A stretch of DNA of 31,979 bases from RUG11894 sp964344335 (GCA_964344335.1 CAYFMW010000021.1:1-31979), one strand, 5' to 3'. Counted from the first letter of the stretch, positions 16,607 through 24,206 are shown. Made by a program: numbers and translations. Notes: a model not told the origin generated them from the sequence alone.

Positions 16607-17785
16607 TCAGTGATGGAAAAGCCTCATTCCGGTAAATACCATCACCATTCCGTATTCATTCGCAGTCCGTATTACGAGCTCGTCCCTGACGGAACCGCCG
16701 GGCTGCGCCACATAGCGGACGCCGCTCTTGTAGGCTCTTTCTATGTTATCTCCGAATGGGAAGAAAGCGTCGGAGCCTATGCTCACGCCGCTCTGCGTGG
16801 CAATCCAGGCCTTCCTTTCCTCTCTCGTAAACTCCTCGGGCTTTACATAAAATATATTCTGCCACCTGCCCTCCGCGAGAACATCCTGACACTCATCGGA
16901 AATGTAAAGGTCGATGGCATTGTCGCGTTCCGGGCGGCCGATGGAAGGCAGGAACTGAAGTCCGAGCACCTTGGGGCTCTGTCGCAGATACCAGTTGTCG
17001 GCCTTGTTTCCCGCGAGCCTCGTGCAGTGTATGCGGCTCTGCTGTCCGGCGCCGACACCTATGGCCTGCCCGTTCTTCACATAACACACGGAATTGGACT
17101 GGGTGTATTTAAGGGTTATCAAGGCCAGCGTAAGGTCGATTTTAGCCTGAGCCGTAAGCTCCTTGTTTTCGCTTACCACATTGGACAGCAGGTCCTCGTT
17201 AATCTCAAAATCGTTATGTCCCTGCTCAAAGGTAACGCCGAATACATCCTTGCACTCCTCGGGAGCCGCGCTGTAATCGGGGTCTATCTGCACTATGTTG
17301 TAGTTTTCTTTCTTTTTGGTCCTGAGTATTTCAAGGGCTTCCTGCGTATATGCCGGGGCTATGATGCCGTCCGAAACCTCGGCCTTAAGGTACTTAGCCA
17401 CGGAGGCGTCGCAGGTATCGGAGAGCGCCGCCCAGTCGCCGAAGGAACTGAGCCTGTCGGCGCCTCTGGCTCTTATGTAAGCGCAGGCTATCGGAGAAAG
17501 CTCCGCATCGGGATCCACAAAATATATTTTGCGCAAGAGCTCGTCCAAAGGAAGACCCACGGCCGCTCCCGCGGGCGAAACATGCTTAAAGCTCGCCGCG
17601 GAGGGCAGCCCGGTGGCCGCTTTGAGCTCCTTTACAAGCTGCCAGGAATTGAGGGCATCCAGAAAGTTTATAAATCCGGGGCGACCATTGAGAATCTTAA
17701 CCGGAAGATCGCTTCCGTCCTTCATGTAAATCTTCGCGGGCTTCTGATTGGGGTTGCAGCCGTACTTCAGTTCGAATTCCTTCAT
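16607..17785 (-). CDS. purH: Stand-alone AICAR transformylase (PurH C-terminal domain only)
   Basis: A 392-residue protein equal to the AICAR formyltransferase half of PurH, transferring formyl from 10-formyl-THF to AICAR to give FAICAR. It starts at KYGCNPNQKPA, which opens the transformylase domain; the about 190-residue N-terminal IMP cyclohydrolase (MGS-like) domain is absent. The catalytic Lys-His is in FKHVSPAGAA, a variant of the usual KHTNPCG. Further motifs are YTQSNSVCYVKNGQAIGVGAGQ (read in two parts) and DAFFPFGD. ATG at 17785 with AGGAG 7 nt before is preferred over the upstream TTG. It begins 2 nt after the purO stop; PurO presumably supplies the missing cyclohydrolase. Confidence 0.93.
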   Translation of the reverse strand: MKEFELKYGCNPNQKPAKIYMKDGSDLPVKILNGRPGFINFLDALNSWQLVKELKAATGLPSAASFKHVSPAGAAVGLPLDELLRKIYFVDPDAELSPIACAYIRARGADRLSSFGDWAALSDTCDASVAKYLKAEVSDGIIAPAYTQEALEILRTKKKENYNIVQIDPDYSAAPEECKDVFGVTFEQGHNDFEINEDLLSNVVSENKELTAQAKIDLTLALITLKYTQSNSVCYVKNGQAIGVGAGQQSRIHCTRLAGNKADNWYLRQSPKVLGLQFLPSIGRPERDNAIDLYISDECQDVLAEGRWQNIFYVKPEEFTREERKAWIATQSGVSIGSDAFFPFGDNIERAYKSGVRYVAQPGGSVRDELVIRTANEYGMVMVFTGMRLFHH

Positions 17786-17787
17786 TT

Positions 17788-18432
17788 TCAATCTCCTAAA
17801 TGCTTATTAAAGAGCTTTACTTTTCCGTTTACATTGGTATAGAGTGCCACCTTATTATCTTCGTTGAGCGCATCCCAGAGCTCCTCGGGCTCGGGCATCG
17901 ACACCTCTATGGGTTCTCCCTTAAATGACGGCAAGGGAGAACCGTCGCCCTCGTAGGTGCTTATAAAATAACCCTTACCCTCAGGGCATCCCTCGTAGCA
18001 GAAGAACTCGCGCAGGCATTTTCCGTCCAAATGCTTTAGTATCGAAATCTCAAAGCTTCCGTCATCCTGTATTACAGCCGATATCCTCGGCGTAAAGTTC
18101 GGGCTGTCGGGCTCGTACTCGCGGCTCATGAGGGCGCATCTTGCGCAGTTTCCGCTCTTAAGAGCCTCCGCTACGGTATCGGTCTGATCCCCGTTCGTCA
18201 CGATGAGGCTTTTTCCGCAGCGCCTGACCGGATGGTAGATTATCAGGGAAGGATCCTTCATGAGCTCCGGCCTGTGAGCCTCGGTGCGTATTCCGTCCTC
18301 GCTGAGCGCAAACACGCGGTTGCGGCTGTTCTCCGAGCGCCCCATTATAAAGTAATAAACGCGGCCCTTTCCGACCACTATCCCCCTTCCGGGGTAGCTG
18401 TTTGCCCGCAGAAATTTCAAAAGATTCGTCAT
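17788..18432 (-). CDS. purO: IMP cyclohydrolase, PurO type
   Basis: A 214-residue protein resembling the archaeal-type IMP cyclohydrolase family (PurO, COG3363), which closes FAICAR to IMP. The N-terminal SYPGRGIVVGKG and YYFIMGRSENSRNRVF, and the central RRCGKSLIVTNGDQTD, fit that Ntn-hydrolase-fold family; it has no similarity that I can see to the PurH cyclohydrolase domain. Position is strong support: it is fused tightly between purN (ATGA overlap) and a transformylase-only purH (2 nt gap), exactly where the cyclohydrolase activity is missing. GGAGG precedes the start. Assignment rests on recalled family patterns plus context. Confidence 0.85.
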   Translation of the reverse strand: MTNLLKFLRANSYPGRGIVVGKGRVYYFIMGRSENSRNRVFALSEDGIRTEAHRPELMKDPSLIIYHPVRRCGKSLIVTNGDQTDTVAEALKSGNCARCALMSREYEPDSPNFTPRISAVIQDDGSFEISILKHLDGKCLREFFCYEGCPEGKGYFISTYEGDGSPLPSFKGEPIEVSMPEPEELWDALNEDNKVALYTNVNGKVKLFNKHLGD

Positions 18433-19037
18433 ATTCCGCCTCCTTCTTTAAGGATGCCCCGGCAGACCTTCTCGACCGCCTCGGGCAGTATTATCCATTC
18501 CGCTTCTTCCATAACGCGCTTCTGCAGGCTCTGGGGGGTATCGCCCTCCTCAACCGCAACTGCTTTTTGAAGTATTATGCGGCCTCCGTCCGGCACTTCA
18601 TTTACAAAGTGCACGGTGGCACCTGTCACTTTTACGCCGTATTCCAGCGCTTTTTCGTGAACTGCCAGCCCATAAAAACCGACCCCGCAAAAGCTCGGTA
18701 TAAGCGAGGGGTGGACATTTATGATTCTGTCTTTATACCGGTCTGTGAAAGCTTCGCTCAAAATGCTCAAAAAGCCGGCAAGCACTATCAGCTCTATGCT
18801 GCGGGCCTCCAATAGCTCTATGAGCTTCGCCTCGAAGCCATCCCTGCCTCCGCATTCCTTTTTGCTTATAAAAGCAGTTTCTATGCCGGCCATCTGCGCT
18901 CTTTGCAGGGCGTAGGCGTCGCTCTTATTCGACACCACGAACTCAATTCTGCCGCTCTTTATAACCCCTCTTTTTTCAGCATCGATGAGGGCCTGCAGAT
19001 TCGTTCCGCCTCCCGATACGAGCACCGCAATGCGCAC
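18429..19037 (-). CDS. purN: Phosphoribosylglycinamide formyltransferase 1 (10-formyl-THF dependent)
   Basis: A 202-residue GAR transformylase that adds the formyl group to GAR. It shows RIAVLVSGGGTNLQAL at the N-terminus, INVHPSLIPSF with catalytic Asn/His region, VTGATVHFVNEVPDGG with the catalytic His and Asp, and IILQKAV. I place the start at GTG 19037, because GAGGA lies 7 nt upstream and the protein then begins directly with the first beta strand; an in-frame TTG at 19070 would add 11 residues overlapping the purM end. Its stop overlaps the purO start as ATGA. Confidence 0.93.
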   Translation of the reverse strand: MRIAVLVSGGGTNLQALIDAEKRGVIKSGRIEFVVSNKSDAYALQRAQMAGIETAFISKKECGGRDGFEAKLIELLEARSIELIVLAGFLSILSEAFTDRYKDRIINVHPSLIPSFCGVGFYGLAVHEKALEYGVKVTGATVHFVNEVPDGGRIILQKAVAVEEGDTPQSLQKRVMEEAEWIILPEAVEKVCRGILKEGGGI

Positions 19038-19062
19038 AGTTTTATCCTCATTGTAAGCCCCG

Positions 19063-20103
19063 CTACTCAATTTTCAGCCTCTCTTCGCCGCGCACTATAT
19101 TTCCGATCAAATAAGCGTCTTCACCCGCTTCTTTGAGGCAATTTAAGGCCTTATCCGCATCCCCGGCAGCCACCACTACGCTCATGCCCACGCCCATGTT
19201 GAAGGTGTTGAACATATCCCTTTCCGGTATATTGCCCTTTTTGGCTATGAGCTCAAATATCGCCGGCACGCGTATGGCGCCGCGATCGACTTTAGCGCAC
19301 AGCCCGTCCGGGATGGCGCGAGGAATATTTTCGTAAAAACCGCCGCCTGTAATGTGACTTATCCCCTTTACATCGGCATGCTCAAGAAGCCGAAGCACCG
19401 GCTTTACATAGATTTTTGTAGGGGTGAGCAAAGCTTCTCCCAGAGTTTTTCCTCCGAGTTCTTCGAAAGTCCGATTCAAATCGCAGTGCTCGACATCGAA
19501 AACTTTCCTCACAAGAGAATATCCGTTGGAGTGCACTCCGGACGACGGCAGAGCGATAATCACATCGCCCTCCTTCATGCGGCCGTTATCTATCAGCGCG
19601 GGTTTATCGACTATTCCGACGCAGAATCCGGCGAGGTCGTAGTCGTCCGCCGCCATGGTGCCCGGATGCTCCGCTGTCTCTCCGCCTATGAGGGCGCAGC
19701 CCGCCCTCACACAGCCCTCCGCCACTCCGGAAACAAGTTCGGCCACCTTTTCCGGGACATTTTTCCCTATGGCGATATAATCCAAAAAGAACAGCGGCTT
19801 TGCGCCGCAGCATACTATATCGTTTGCACACATCGCGACGCAGTCTATGCCTATGCTCGAGTGCTCATCCATTATCTGGGCTATGCGCTGCTTGGTGCCC
19901 ACGCCGTCGGTTCCCGAAACGAGAATCGGCTCCTTCATTCCCGAAATGTCCGGCGCAAAAAGACCGCCGAAGCCGCCTATCCCCGAGACAACTCCGGGTA
20001 TAAATGTGCGCTCGACATGCTCTTTCATCAGTTTAACGCCCCTGTAACCGGCCTCTATATCGACACCGGCCGCGGCGTAGGATGCGGAGCGAGAATCTTT
20101 CAT
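19063..20103 (-). CDS. purM: Phosphoribosylformylglycinamidine cyclo-ligase (AIR synthetase)
   Basis: A 346-residue AIR synthetase closing FGAM to AIR with ATP. Diagnostic stretches are SYAAAGVDIEAG at the start, VSGTDGVGTK, GIDCVAMCANDIVCCGAKPLFFLDY and GGETAEHPG, then ISHITGGGFYENIPR and FNMGVGM. Length and order are normal for the family. It starts 3 nt after the purF stop (TAG AAG ATG) with a GGAAAGGA ribosome binding site inside the purF end. All key motifs are intact. Confidence 0.97.
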   Translation of the reverse strand: MKDSRSASYAAAGVDIEAGYRGVKLMKEHVERTFIPGVVSGIGGFGGLFAPDISGMKEPILVSGTDGVGTKQRIAQIMDEHSSIGIDCVAMCANDIVCCGAKPLFFLDYIAIGKNVPEKVAELVSGVAEGCVRAGCALIGGETAEHPGTMAADDYDLAGFCVGIVDKPALIDNGRMKEGDVIIALPSSGVHSNGYSLVRKVFDVEHCDLNRTFEELGGKTLGEALLTPTKIYVKPVLRLLEHADVKGISHITGGGFYENIPRAIPDGLCAKVDRGAIRVPAIFELIAKKGNIPERDMFNTFNMGVGMSVVVAAGDADKALNCLKEAGEDAYLIGNIVRGEERLKIE

Positions 20104-20106
20104 CTT

Positions 20107-21534
20107 CTATTCCTTTCCCGTCCAGCAGTAAGTACAGAGTTTATCCCTGTCTATTCCAATCGCCTCGATGAGCCCCTCGAGGGACTGATATCCGAGACTG
20201 TCAAAACCGAACTTGTCGCATATTGCGCTCATCAAACAGCGACCGCGCTCCGTTGTGCCGTCGGAATATTCGTCGATGTGCTTCTGCCCTTCGTCCCCTT
20301 CCAGCTCCTGTATGGTCCTTCTTGCAAGCAGACCCATATCGGAGTTGCTGCGGCTGAAGTTGAGAAACTTGCAGGCATACATTATGGGCGGGCAAGCCGA
20401 GCGCATATGAACCTCCTGCGCTCCGGATTCGTAGAGGAACTCAACGGTCTCCTGAAGCTGCGTGCCGCGCACTATCGAGTCGTCGACAAAGAGCAGCTTT
20501 TTCCCTTCTATCAGCTCGGGAACGGGCAGCTGCTTCATCTTGGCAACCTCGATTCTCAGGTTCTGATTGTCCGGCATAAAGGAGCGGGGCCAGGTGGGAG
20601 TGTATTTCACAAAAGGCCTTGCAAAGGGCTTTCCGCTCTTGTTCGCATAGCCTATGGCGTGAGGCACTCCGGAGTCCGGAACGCCGGCCACATAGTCCAC
20701 CTTGGGCAGCCTCCCCGCTATTACCTCGTCCCTCGCCAGTATGGCTCCGTTGCGGTAGCGCATGAGCTCCACATTTACCCCCTCATACTTTGAGTTGGGA
20801 TAGCCGTAGTAGCTCCAAAGGAAAGCGCATATCCTCATCTTTTCGCCGGGAGCGGACAATTGCTCGCAGCCATCAGCCCTAAGGCGCACTATCTCTCCGG
20901 GTCCGAGTTCTTTATAGGTGCTGTATCCGAGCTTGCTGTAGGCGAAAGATTCAAAGGAAACGCAGTAGGAATCACCGTTTTTACCCACATGCACGGGTGT
21001 GCGGCCGAGGGCATCGCGGGAAGCTATTATCTCTCCGTCGTCAGTAAGGATAAGTATGCTCATGGAGCCGTTTATGAGCGCCTGAGCCTGAAGTATCCCC
21101 TCTTTAAAGCTCCTGCCTTTGTTTATGAGAGCGGACACGAGCTCGGTGCTGCTCACCTTGCCGGAACTCATGGCCATAAACTGGTGATCCATGCCGGAAA
21201 AATATGCGTCTATAAGCGCGTCGGCATTATTTATGATGCCGACCGTACTTATGGCATAAAAACCGAGGTGTGAACGCACCAGGAGGGGCTGCGGATCGGA
21301 ATCGCTTATGCAGCCTATCCCGCTACATCCGGAGAACTGACTCATATCGTTTTCGAATTTCGTTCTGAAGGGGGTATTTTTTATACTATGTATGGCGCGC
21401 GAAAACCCGCTTTCGGTATCCCAGAAAGCCATTCCGGCGTTAGCCGTCCCCAGATGGCTGTGATAGTCGGTTCCGAAGAAAACATCGAGAACTACGCTGC
21501 GATCCTTTGCGGTCGCTCCGAAAAAGCCGCCCAT
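20107..21534 (-). CDS. purF: Amidophosphoribosyltransferase homologue lacking the glutaminase cysteine
   Basis: A 475-residue PurF family member, first committed step of purine synthesis (PRPP to phosphoribosylamine). The phosphoribosyltransferase half is intact, with the PRPP loop DDSIVRGTQ at 351-359. Cysteines C236, C388, C467 and C470 sit where Bacillus-type PurF binds its [4Fe-4S] cluster. The N-terminal Ntn glutaminase half is degenerate: the protein starts MGGFFG instead of MCGIVG, so the Cys1 nucleophile is Gly. The GHxRY arginine is gone (GCIS, 74-77), HNGNL reads TVGII (97-101), and the Asp of SDxE is Ser129. MGGFFG-type PurF proteins are, from memory, a recurring clostridial/Bacteroidetes variant. 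Starts as TAATG on the purC stop, with no Shine-Dalgarno. Confidence 0.92.
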   Translation of the reverse strand: MGGFFGATAKDRSVVLDVFFGTDYHSHLGTANAGMAFWDTESGFSRAIHSIKNTPFRTKFENDMSQFSGCSGIGCISDSDPQPLLVRSHLGFYAISTVGIINNADALIDAYFSGMDHQFMAMSSGKVSSTELVSALINKGRSFKEGILQAQALINGSMSILILTDDGEIIASRDALGRTPVHVGKNGDSYCVSFESFAYSKLGYSTYKELGPGEIVRLRADGCEQLSAPGEKMRICAFLWSYYGYPNSKYEGVNVELMRYRNGAILARDEVIAGRLPKVDYVAGVPDSGVPHAIGYANKSGKPFARPFVKYTPTWPRSFMPDNQNLRIEVAKMKQLPVPELIEGKKLLFVDDSIVRGTQLQETVEFLYESGAQEVHMRSACPPIMYACKFLNFSRSNSDMGLLARRTIQELEGDEGQKHIDEYSDGTTERGRCLMSAICDKFGFDSLGYQSLEGLIEAIGIDRDKLCTYCWTGKE

Positions 21535-22220
21535 TACGCAAAAAAGAGTGAAGAAAGAGCAAGAGGATCCACATAGCTGCCGTCCTTATACACTCTCATG
21601 TTTCCGGAAGCCACCTCATCTATCAGCATTATATTGCCGTCTTTATCGTATCCGTATTCCAATTTTATATCGTAGAGCACAAGACCCTTTTTGATTAGCT
21701 CGTCGGCTACAATCTGCGTTATCTTTTGGGTCATGCCCTTTATTTCGTCGTACTGCTCCTCGCTCATCACGCCAAGGCACACGAGGGCATCCTTTGTTAC
21801 GAGAGGATCGCCCTTTTCGTCGTTCTTAAAGGTCATTTCAACATAGGCGGGCAGATCCGCCCCCTCTTCTATATAGTCGGAATATCTGCGAAAGAAGCTC
21901 CCAACCGCCTTATGACGGCAGATAACTTCGAGACCTTTTCCGAAGGGCTTAGCCGGCAAAACTTCCATAGTAGTATTTTCAAGATCTGCGCTCAGGTAGT
22001 GCGTATAGATGCCTGCAGCGTTTATCTTCTCGAAGAAATAAACGGACATTCGAAGGTTTACATCGCCCACCCCGTCTATCTTTAAGCTGACGCTGTTTGC
22101 GCCGGGATCGAAGACTCCGCCTTCCCCGGTGCAGTCATCCTTAAATTTGAGCAGATAATTTCCGTTCTCGAGGGCAAAGACATCCTTTGTCTTTCCTGTG
22201 CGAAGCGGTTTTGCATTCAT
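21534..22220 (-). CDS. purC: Phosphoribosylaminoimidazole-succinocarboxamide synthase
   Basis: A 228-residue SAICAR synthetase, joining CAIR and aspartate with ATP. Visible signatures are RTGKTKDVFALENG near the N-terminus, LPAKPFGKGLEVICRHKAVGSFFRRY, LVLYDIKLEYG, and IDEVASGNMRVY. Length is normal. AGGAG lies upstream of the ATG, 19 nt after the purE stop. The last codon and stop overlap the purF start by one base (TAATG), indicating reinitiation-coupled translation. Confidence 0.96.
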   Translation of the reverse strand: MNAKPLRTGKTKDVFALENGNYLLKFKDDCTGEGGVFDPGANSVSLKIDGVGDVNLRMSVYFFEKINAAGIYTHYLSADLENTTMEVLPAKPFGKGLEVICRHKAVGSFFRRYSDYIEEGADLPAYVEMTFKNDEKGDPLVTKDALVCLGVMSEEQYDEIKGMTQKITQIVADELIKKGLVLYDIKLEYGYDKDGNIMLIDEVASGNMRVYKDGSYVDPLALSSLFFA

Positions 22221-22239
22221 TTTGAGATTCTCCTTTTAT

Positions 22240-22722
22240 CTAAGATTTAAGAGCCGCATCCTTGGCGAGAATTTTTTCTGCATCCATACGCCTCTTTACC
22301 TCCAGCTTTTCCGCAAGCTGCACATCCTCCACCGCGAGTATCTGCGCGGCGAGCAATGCAGCGTTTGCGCCGCCGTCTATTGCAACGGTCGCCACCGGTA
22401 TTCCGGAAGGCATCTGCACGGTGGATAAAAGTGCATCCAGACCGTCCAGACAGGCCGACTTGCAGGGTATTCCTATTACAGGAAGAGTGGTGTTTGCCGC
22501 AATCGCACCCGCAAGATGAGCCGCCATTCCGGCTGCGGCTATTATTGCCCCGAAGCCGTTTTCCCTTGCGCCCAGCGCAAAGCTGCGAGCCTGATCCGGC
22601 GTTCTGTGCGCGGAGTATATGTGCAGTTCATAGGGAATCCCCAGCGCAACGAGCACATCTATACTTTTCTGCACTACGGGCATATCGCTGTCGCTGCCCA
22701 TTACTATCCCGACCTTTTTCAT
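22240..22722 (-). CDS. purE: 5-(carboxyamino)imidazole ribonucleotide mutase, class I type
   Basis: A 160-residue PurE with GIVMGSDSDMPVV at the N-terminus, YSAHRTPDQA, AAAGMAAHLAG and LLSTVQMPSGIPVATVAI. These fit class I, which rearranges N5-CAIR to CAIR, rather than the directly CO2-using class II. No purK, which makes N5-CAIR, is in the window; it must lie elsewhere, or AIR may be carboxylated spontaneously at high CO2. It is the first gene of the pur operon, with AAGGAGG upstream of the ATG and a promoter beginning about 30 nt before it. Confidence 0.95.
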   Translation of the reverse strand: MKKVGIVMGSDSDMPVVQKSIDVLVALGIPYELHIYSAHRTPDQARSFALGARENGFGAIIAAAGMAAHLAGAIAANTTLPVIGIPCKSACLDGLDALLSTVQMPSGIPVATVAIDGGANAALLAAQILAVEDVQLAEKLEVKRRMDAEKILAKDAALKS

Positions 22723-22750
22723 ATTCGCCTCCTTGTAGTAGTTGTCTTTA

Positions 22751-22778
22751 ATTATAATTCAAAAATACCGTTTGGTAA
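22751..22778 (-). promoter_or_regulatory. Promoter of the pur operon
   Basis: On the minus strand TTACCA (22778-22773) and a consensus -10 TATAAT (22756-22751) are 16 bp apart. Initiation near 22744 would give a leader of only about 22 nt, too short for a purine riboswitch or attenuator, so control is more likely at initiation. Confidence 0.65.
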
Positions 22779-22818
22779 GCTAATACTCGATAAACCCTTG
22801 ATTTTTTGTGATACAACA

Positions 22819-22852
22819 AAAGTATAGTTCGGAACATTCCGAACTATACTTT
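22819..22852. promoter_or_regulatory. 34-bp palindrome upstream of the pur promoter (operator or terminator)
   Basis: Two 16-nt arms, AAAGTATAGTTCGGAA (22819-22834) and TTCCGAACTATACTTT (22837-22852), are perfectly complementary around a 2-nt centre. Each arm contains CCGAACTAT, which matches the CCGAACWWT core of the PurBox bound by PurR in Gram-positive bacteria. It lies about 40 bp upstream of the pur -35. On the minus strand it is followed by TTTTGTTGT, so it could also terminate the carboxypeptidase transcript ending at 22964. Both roles are possible. Confidence 0.6.
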
Positions 22853-22963
22853 AATTGGTAAAGCCGAATGTACGATTTCTTCGCATTTGTGTTTAAGCAA
22901 GAAATCCGAATTAATTAAACATCAATCCAAATGCCGATATCTCGACATAATGGAAACGCCGAT

Positions 22964-24205
22964 TCAGCCTTTTTTCTTTTTCACCCGCATCAAAGCGATT
23001 GCAAACCCGATGACGAGAACTGCAATCACAGTTGTTATCGGGAAAATCGAGGTCTTCGCATCCGAGGAAGCTATCAGATCCGCAGCTCTGAGGTTCCCGA
23101 ACTCATCCGCAAGAACTATGCTGCCGACAATCTGTCCCTTCTTTACTTCAAGGCCGATATCCTCGGAGGGATATACTTTGTAACTAAGCTTATCATCCTG
23201 AGAAAGTATATAAATATCTTCACTCGGAGCCGCATCTATATTTTTGGAAAAATTGAGCCTCGTGCTCATAACTCCCTCTATGTTCTCTCCCGAGGCAAAG
23301 CCCGCTTTCTTAAAGGATCTCGCCCATCTGAACAGAGAGCTCATATCGGCGAACTGATACTCCACCCATCTGCCCTTTTCGTTCTTTACATCGTGTGCAT
23401 GCATCACAACCCCGTAAAATGTAAGATCTTCGTGCCGCATCTGGCTGGAAAAATTATTGCCGGACCAGGATATATATCCGGTCTTTATTCCGCGGATATC
23501 TTCTTCAAAACCCGTTATATATTCCTCAATTCCCTTCGGAAACATCACTCCGTTGAAGGAGGAATATAGGTAAGAACTCTTTCTCACATCATTGGAGGAG
23601 AGCTTTCCCTTTTCCTTGCTGACGATCTCCACGAACTTTTCGTTTTGCATCGCATATCGGCATAGAGTGAGCATATCGCGACAAGTAATCTGACTGTAGC
23701 GCGATAAACCGTGCGCATCGTAGTAAATCGTGCGCTCCATCCCGAGCTCCCGGGCCTTCTCGTTCATCTTCTGTACAAAGCTGTCGATATCGCCGCTCAC
23801 ATGCTCCGCAAGGACATTCGCCGCCTCGTTTGCCGATACGATCAAAAGATAATCCATCAGCTCGGCTACGCTAACTTCCTCGCCTTCCAACAGATGAAAG
23901 TCGTCCATCCAGCTGCAATAGCGGGGAGAAACCGCATCCTTCGAAACGATTGCGCTTCCCGAAAGCTCCGGATTATGCTCGAGCACGAGCATAGCGGTCA
24001 TAACCTTGGTCATGCTCGCCGGTGCATTGACGGCGTCGATATCCTTATCGTACAGAAGGGTGTCCGTGCTCTCCTCGTAGAGCAGGGCCATGCGAGAATT
24101 GGTAATATCGGGCTTTTCTCTCGTGATTCGCTCCGTGGCCGAAGTGAATGGCGAGATTGCCGTTACAACTATCAGGATAAGTGCCAGAAGGCTTTTCTTG
24201 CGCAT
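22964..24205 (-). CDS. D-alanyl-D-alanine carboxypeptidase (DacF/PBP5-like)
   Basis: A 413-residue penicillin-binding protein of the S11 serine peptidase family that trims the terminal D-Ala of peptidoglycan stem peptides outside the membrane. Residues 1-23 form a signal peptide. The three active-site motifs are SMTK (64-67), SAN (124-126) and KTG (241-243). A C-terminal hydrophobic segment (about 387-407) followed by KKKK would anchor it by a transmembrane helix rather than the amphipathic helix of classical PBP5. It begins one base after the upstream lipoprotein stop (TAAAATG), so the two are co-translated. Confidence 0.93.
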   Translation of the reverse strand: MRKKSLLALILIVVTAISPFTSATERITREKPDITNSRMALLYEESTDTLLYDKDIDAVNAPASMTKVMTAMLVLEHNPELSGSAIVSKDAVSPRYCSWMDDFHLLEGEEVSVAELMDYLLIVSANEAANVLAEHVSGDIDSFVQKMNEKARELGMERTIYYDAHGLSRYSQITCRDMLTLCRYAMQNEKFVEIVSKEKGKLSSNDVRKSSYLYSSFNGVMFPKGIEEYITGFEEDIRGIKTGYISWSGNNFSSQMRHEDLTFYGVVMHAHDVKNEKGRWVEYQFADMSSLFRWARSFKKAGFASGENIEGVMSTRLNFSKNIDAAPSEDIYILSQDDKLSYKVYPSEDIGLEVKKGQIVGSIVLADEFGNLRAADLIASSDAKTSIFPITTVIAVLVIGFAIALMRVKKKKG

Positions 24206-24206
24206 T

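Larger units (their letters stand above)
11541..22778 (-). other. De novo purine operon purE-C-F-M-N-O-H-D-L
   Basis: Nine genes on the minus strand with gaps of 25 nt or less, several being 4-base or 1-base overlaps, flanked by a promoter at 22751-22778 and a terminator at 11541-11587. It encodes all steps from PRPP to IMP except AIR carboxylation to N5-CAIR (PurK) and adenylosuccinate lyase (PurB). There is no separate purQ or purS, as expected with a long PurL. Confidence 0.9.

Noticed and set aside
15545..17842. 765-residue plus-strand open frame antisense to purD and purH
   Set aside because: The underlying minus-strand genes are unambiguous and conserved; the long frame follows from their codon bias and its translation resembles nothing coherent.
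21534..21560. Possible upstream purF start that would supply a cysteine (a TGC codon lies two codons before the ATG)
   Set aside because: No start codon or ribosome binding site precedes it, it lies within the purC end, and the following residues are Val-Met, not the Gly-Ile/Phe context of an Ntn nucleophile.
22819..22852. Palindrome as an insertion sequence end or attachment site
   Set aside because: No transposase or integrase is nearby and there is no second copy or target duplication in the window.
22723..22963. Purine riboswitch or PRPP/ppGpp leader upstream of purE
   Set aside because: The predicted leader is only about 22 nt and no conserved purine-aptamer core is visible; only the palindrome stands out.
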